Assembly (NCBI GenBank): GCA_035570275.1
Contig: DATMNI010000373.1
Span: 43,538 to 107,537 of the forward strand
DNA: 64,000 nucleotides
Reading direction: 5' to 3'
Origin: DATMNI01 sp035570275
Lineage (GTDB): Bacteria > Acidobacteriota > Terriglobia > Bryobacterales > Bryobacteraceae
This document shows, piece by piece, positions 61,301-64,000 of this stretch (position 1 is the stretch's first letter; each line of letters starts with the position of its first letter). Position numbers and translations under genes: made by a program. The notes beneath the pieces were generated by a model, which saw nothing but the letters and a program-made list of their open reading frames with translations, made no database searches and was not told the origin of the DNA.

Positions 61301-61566
61301 GCCTGAACCTGACTGCCGCCGAATATGTTTTCCTGCTGGACCCCTGGTGGAACCCGGCGGTGGAGGCCCAGGCCGTGGACCGCGCCCACCGCATCGGCCA
61401 AACCCGGCCCGTATTCGCCTACCGCTTGATTGCGCGCGACACCGTGGAAGAGAAAGTTCTGGAGCTGCAGAAGACCAAGCGCCAACTGGCCGACGCCATC
61501 CTGGGTGAAGACAACAGCCTGATCCGCGATTTGAAAAAGGAAGATTTGGAATTGCTGCTGTCGTGA
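58303..61566 (+). CDS. SWIM zinc-finger SNF2/Rad54-family helicase
   Basis: 1087 residues. An N-terminal SWIM finger (SCGCPYYLDFGQCKHLW, about 65-82) is followed by a long uncharacterised region (about 100-600) typical of bacterial SNF2 proteins. The SNF2 ATPase lies at about 625-900 with Walker A in CLADDMGVGKTAQML, DEAQ box VVLDEAQAIKNAS and motif III LSGTPVENHLGELWS. The C-terminal helicase domain has VFSQFTSLL and QAVDRAHRIGQTRPV. Likely a dsDNA-translocating enzyme remodelling protein-DNA complexes; its cellular role in bacteria is poorly known. Confidence 0.92.
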   Translation: MPLSTRLGFQFDKRVQIKGASFSGKSIKVTDSGPSFVYAEVRDTQLYSVRLVYQDGKLLVSCGCPYYLDFGQCKHLWAVVLEADRRAVLQEALKARYLEIEDVLAEDDDLAAEDPEPEPNYDYSYDYRRPRYPIVPPPPPIPAWQEYLGAIHRGLEQRKPQPANLGRDSETLFAIDVPSSRTTGAVVLEMLTRTRKKDGEWSVPKELRISAASASSLPDPVDAEVIATMFGGYDSWGYQYSATVSSALRKSLPYILALKLIPMISATGRLMIRPEAGVALQPATWDEGEPWKLWLEVKQDDHDQWKISGSLRRGEERMELSEPMLLLEYGLLVTRGRVARLDHGGAFAWITQLRTVKTIPFPDRERDLALEMILKSPVLPPMELDPALNFEERQAPPRLGLRVTQKHPQWGADYYLAHLLLDYGRGWTDDKPGGRGAWIPEERVYYRRHPEAERVARETLATVGLKPESDSQMEWRCTPKALPGVVRELVHAGWHVEAEGKAFRKPGETRVNVTSGIDWFELHGEVDYGEVSASLPELLAASRRGDGIVALGDGTFGLLPTDWMERFAPLAGLGSKEEDHLRFRRNQAGLLDALLAAQPEVQVDEMFQRVRERLRSFQGVKAAVQPEGFVGHLRDYQREGVGWMEFLREFGFGGCLADDMGVGKTAQMLAVLESRRVEARGPSLVVAPKSLMFNWRAEATRFTPQLRVLVHTGLARDTAAIGEYDLILTTYGTLLRDVTQLSEVAFDYVVLDEAQAIKNASTASAKAVRLLRGQHRMVLSGTPVENHLGELWSLFEFLNPGMLGEAKVLKMTGGLGRNPSPEARQLLGQALRPFILRRTKQQVARELPAKTEQTIYCELEGSQKKQYEELKAHYRNTLLQRVQTQGLGRSKMHVLEALLRLRQAACHPGLIDPRQAGEPSAKLDVLMEQLAELREEGHKALVFSQFTSLLAIVRKQLDKKGVKYEYLDGATTNRQKHVEAFQNDPACELFLISLKAGGLGLNLTAAEYVFLLDPWWNPAVEAQAVDRAHRIGQTRPVFAYRLIARDTVEEKVLELQKTKRQLADAILGEDNSLIRDLKKEDLELLLS

Positions 61567-61839
61567 GGGCCAGATCTCCTGATCTCGCCCGGTGATTCTG
61601 ACGGTTCGGGGAAAGAGAGAAGATCTGCCTTCGGCGTCTTTGACCGCAGAGATGGGAGCCGCCGGTGGCTCCGACCGGGATCGGGCTTTGCGGTTCCTAC
61701 TCTCCTTGACGCGGATTTGTTCCCAAGACTTCCCGATCCACAAATCTGGTCGCAACAGCCTGGTTGGCGTGCTGTGACACAACTATTTTCCACTAGTCCA
61801 CCGAGGGTGATCCGGAGTCGCGGTATCATCACAAATGGG

Positions 61840-62046
61840 ATGACCCTAACGCAGGCGTACGATGAGATCCTCGATTTTCTCGCTGCCGGGACGAGCGCAG
61901 CCGTGGCACGCGTACGCGAGTTGATCGAGCGGCGAAGCGAAGAGAAAATCTCTCCCGCCGAGAACGAGGAACTCGAAGAGTACCTCCGCCTCGAACATCT
62001 GATGATCATGGCGAAGGCAAGGGCGCAACTGCGCCTCAAGTCCTAG
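61840..62046 (+). CDS. Small helical protein upstream of an HNH nuclease gene
   Basis: 68 residues from ATG 61840: MTLTQAYDEILDFLAAGTSA, with RVRELIERRSEEKISPAENE and LEEYLRLEHLMIMAKARAQL. All-helical and charged. Proteins of this pattern commonly sit directly upstream of a small HNH endonuclease gene in soil bacteria, as here. It could be an antitoxin-like partner, but this role is not established. Confidence 0.65.
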   Translation: MTLTQAYDEILDFLAAGTSAAVARVRELIERRSEEKISPAENEELEEYLRLEHLMIMAKARAQLRLKS

Positions 62047-62079
62047 CCTAGATTCGTATTCCTGGTCTAGAAACGTGGC

Positions 62080-62438
62080 ATGGGCGACGACATTTCCAGC
62101 GCGGCACGCCTGCTGGTGGTGGAGCGCGCCGTTCACCGTTGCGAGTACTGCCTGCTGCATCAAGACGATTCGTTTACACCGCATCAAATCGACACATTGT
62201 CAGCCGGAAGCACGGTGGCGATTCCTCGCCCGGCAACCTTGCGCTGGCTTGTATCCATTGCAATGATCCCCGGAGAGATCGCTGGCGCGACCACTTTCGG
62301 ATCGAGGATGGTGAGATCGTGCCGATTACGGAAAATGCAGCAGCCACGGCACGTTTGCTTCGCCTCAACTTGTTCGGCCGTGTGAGCGAGCGCCGTGTGC
62401 TATCCCAATCTGGCCGTTACCCACGTGAAAACCGGTGA
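62080..62438 (+). pseudogene. HNH endonuclease gene broken by a frameshift and internal deletion
   Basis: MGDDISSAARLLVVERAVHR, then CEYCLLHQDDSFTPHQID in one frame; after about 62193 the product continues in another frame as HIVSRKHGGDSSPGNLALAC, then IHCNDPRRDRWRDHFRIEDG. Restoring a single C (gac-cac) gives the HNH motif DHIVSRKHGG. A piece of about 20-25 residues between IHCN and DPRRDRW, present in relatives, is also missing. The C-terminal RRVLSQSGRYP is kept. It was probably a small HNH nuclease partnered with the upstream 68-residue protein. Confidence 0.8.
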
Positions 62439-62646
62439 AAAGGCCATCAAGCGTACACCTACCGAACGCGAGAGTGTGTTTGCTTGACGGCGATAGTCAT
62501 CCCCGGCTGGGTGCTGGCGTCACGGGGATTTCGATGTTTACGTTGCACGGAGGATGCGTCGGGCGGGATGCGGACATTCAGTTGGAACAAGCGCTACGCA
62601 GGGCACTGCCTGATCTTTCGCGCAATCTCTCGCCGAATTATTCCTG
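62439..62646. other. Unresolved stretch between the HNH remnant and the next gene
   Basis: An open frame (62435-62650, ending NLSPNYSC) crosses this stretch but shows no family likeness. Its TGA overlaps the TTG chosen for the next gene (TTGA), which could mean it is translated. Confidence 0.3.
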
Positions 62647-63336
62647 TTGATACTGTTCGTCGTCTGGTACGGTGTCAACCCGCCCCCGCCTCCGCCTGGA
62701 GCGGACCTTCGCGCTGAAATTGCGAAATTAAAGCTAGAGAAGTCGCAGTTGCAAACGGACCTGGCTGATCGGGAGCGTCGCCTTGAATACTGGCGCCGGA
62801 CCTTTAACCGGGACCTGCCAGGTTCCGATCAGGAGATGTGGGCAGCAATTCGGGAGTATCTCGGCTCACATCCGGGGGAGGCCAAGACCCTCCTCGCAGA
62901 CATTATTGGTGGTCCGGGATCCCCGGCGTGTTTGCCGGAGCCACGGGGGAACACCCTGCTTTACGTGGAGGTGATCGATGGAAGAGTGACCCACCAGCCG
63001 AACCGGTTGGTGGCAAGGTGGAACACCCTGCTTTACGTGGAGGTGATCGATGGAAGCACCCGGGTTGAGGTGCTGCGCGAACCAGTCGAGTTAAACACGA
63101 CTCTTCGCGCTTTGGGAGTCGCCGCCATAATCAAAGGCCAGGTGGTAACCGACTCGGACAGGATCGACGCTCTGCTGGCTTCCAGTACTAAGAGCACGAT
63201 CTCGAGGAACGGTAAGGTCGCCTCTTGCCGGTTCGACTACAGCTTGGCATACCGTTCAGCTGATGACTACCTGCGTGCCAGGACGAAGTTTGAGAAGTAC
63301 TTGTATCCCGCACGGTTGACACAGGTTCGTCAATGA
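62647..63336 (+). CDS. Membrane-anchored coiled-coil protein with an internal 72-bp-spaced duplication
   Basis: 229 residues from TTG 62647. A short hydrophobic anchor (LILFVVWYGV), a PPPPPP run, then a coiled coil (EIAKLKLEKSQLQTDLADRE). The C-terminal region is mixed alpha/beta, with NTLLYVEVIDG occurring twice, 24 residues apart, encoded by an exact 37-bp direct repeat. The later part (RSADDYLRARTKFEKYLYP) is not recognised. No function can be named. Confidence 0.5.
   Translation: MILFVVWYGVNPPPPPPGADLRAEIAKLKLEKSQLQTDLADRERRLEYWRRTFNRDLPGSDQEMWAAIREYLGSHPGEAKTLLADIIGGPGSPACLPEPRGNTLLYVEVIDGRVTHQPNRLVARWNTLLYVEVIDGSTRVEVLREPVELNTTLRALGVAAIIKGQVVTDSDRIDALLASSTKSTISRNGKVASCRFDYSLAYRSADDYLRARTKFEKYLYPARLTQVRQ
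62948..63056. repeat. Exact 37-bp direct repeat
   Basis: ggaacaccctgctttacgtg and the following 17 bases are identical at 62948-62984 and 63020-63056, 72 bp apart. The spacing is a multiple of three, so the reading frame is preserved. Confidence 0.9.
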
Positions 63337-63436
63337 ATGGTAACGGGCCTTTCCTTTGAATGATTGCTCTCAGCGATGATCTGAACGTGAACTCGGCCCA
63401 TATGGTCGGGGACGATGAACTCCGGGAAGGCCACGG

Positions 63437-63868
63437 CTACGCCGCGTTCTTGACTTCGATGACAAGCCGCTTGCCTAGCGCCGCCAGCGAAGCCTCGATA
63501 TCCTCCAGGCGAGAGCGACGCCGGACGTCCAGGACGCGTCGTACGCGAGACTCCTCCCACCCCAGGCGCCGCGCCAGATCCTGTGGTGTGGTTTGCCGCC
63601 CGCGCATGGCATGGTAGATCGAAATCTTCGCCGCAATCACCGCGTGCAGCGCCACCACTGACTGCCCCCGACCGGGCCGAGAGGGCCGCGGGATGGTCTC
63701 CAGGTCTTCCATTCTCGCCGCGAGCATCGCGACAAGCGCTCCCTGCACGCGATCGAGCGCTTCCTCGCGATCGGCGCCGACCGTCATGGTTCCTGGCACG
63801 TCGGGCACTAGCGCGATCATGTTCCCATTTTGGTCCCGCTGGAACGTCACTGGGTATGTGTACTGCAT
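63437..63868 (-). CDS. hicB: HicB-family antitoxin
   Basis: 143 residues. The HicB N-terminal domain (YPVTFQRDQNGNMIALVPDV, then GTMTVGADREEALDRVQGAL) is a degenerate RNase H fold. The C-terminal Xre-like helix-turn-helix (TPQDLARRLGWEESRVRRVL) should bind the operon promoter. The hicA toxin gene lies 13 bp upstream on the same strand, the classic HicA-HicB order. Confidence 0.9.
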   Translation of the reverse strand: MQYTYPVTFQRDQNGNMIALVPDVPGTMTVGADREEALDRVQGALVAMLAARMEDLETIPRPSRPGRGQSVVALHAVIAAKISIYHAMRGRQTTPQDLARRLGWEESRVRRVLDVRRRSRLEDIEASLAALGKRLVIEVKNAA

Positions 63869-63881
63869 TTGATTTCCATTC

Positions 63882-64000
63882 CTAAAGGACCAGATGGGGG
63901 TCCAGTCCCAACTCTCTGCAGAGCCTCTTTACAAAAACCGGGCCGATATCCCGATCGCCGTGCATCGGCACCGGCGCTTTGTTGCCCTGGTTTGTTGCAC
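63882..64000 (-). CDS. hicA: HicA toxin, 5' part beyond the window edge
   Basis: The minus-strand frame ending at TAG 63882-63884 encodes ATNQGNKAPVPMHGDRDIGP, then VFVKRLCRELGLDPHLVL. VPMHGDRDI with the histidine followed by an RNA-binding helix is the C-terminal signature of HicA mRNA interferases. The N-terminal part lies outside the window. Confidence 0.85.
   Translation of the reverse strand, partial: ATNQGNKAPVPMHGDRDIGPVFVKRLCRELGLDPHLVL

Noticed and set aside
1..64000. CRISPR arrays, rRNA or tRNA genes
   Set aside because: No regularly spaced identical repeats with unique spacers and no cloverleaf-like or rRNA-like sequence were found by eye; short tandem repeats are contiguous, not spaced.

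Overview
The window looks like a chromosomal stretch of a soil Acidobacteriota of the Solibacter/Bryobacter type. The evidence is a high-GC sequence with the lineage-typical gene repertoire: two very large carboxypeptidase-regulatory-domain TonB-dependent receptors, a duplicated orphan permease (ADOP) coupled to a PadR regulator, a TIGR03435 remnant, an SBBP-repeat protein and DUF2934. This assignment is inference from gene content; no rRNA or tRNA gene was recognised.

Layout. 1-11 kb: multi-pass membrane protein, S9-peptidase-like protein that has lost its nucleophile motif, PCP_red-like small protein, secreted metallophosphoesterase, secreted zincin-like protein, a Tat-signal aminotransferase coupled to a STAS-less SulP transporter, and a PHD/VapC module. 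11.5-17.6 kb: TonB-dependent receptor, a membrane/TPR gene cut by an in-frame TGA, and a PEP-CTERM protein. 17.9-27.5 kb: envelope and lipid operon (nfeD, slipin, SPOR, lipA, lnt), DUF2934, lexA, ADOP-PadR. 27.8-38 kb: stand-alone SoxC/SoxD-like sulfite dehydrogenase pair, second receptor, a decayed Xre-RES toxin-antitoxin pair, and a chimeric SBBP protein.

38-53.6 kb is an ABC-transporter-dependent polysaccharide (O-antigen-like) cluster: coiled-coil repeat protein, methyltransferase, Gfo/Idh dehydrogenase, two DegT aminotransferases, acetyltransferase, epimerase, several glycosyltransferases and Wzm/Wzt on the opposite strand. The dehydrogenase, first aminotransferase and acetyltransferase form a coherent route to an N-acetylated 3-amino sugar nucleotide. 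The cluster carries an IS630 remnant, an internally deleted IS5-type transposase and a broken duplicate of the 5' end of a glycosyltransferase gene. 53.6-64 kb: GHMP kinase and dtd, nikR-acpS, FKBP isomerase, SWIM/SNF2 helicase, a small protein plus broken HNH nuclease, and HicB/HicA cut by the window edge.

Two themes stand out. First, many genes are decaying: at least nine remnants with frameshifts, deletions or nonsense codons. Second, short tandem reiterations of 12-20 bp are frequent and repeatedly straddle the stop/start junction of adjacent genes. In three cases they generate extra ATG codons and mini-ORFs that hand over from the upstream stop to the real downstream start.
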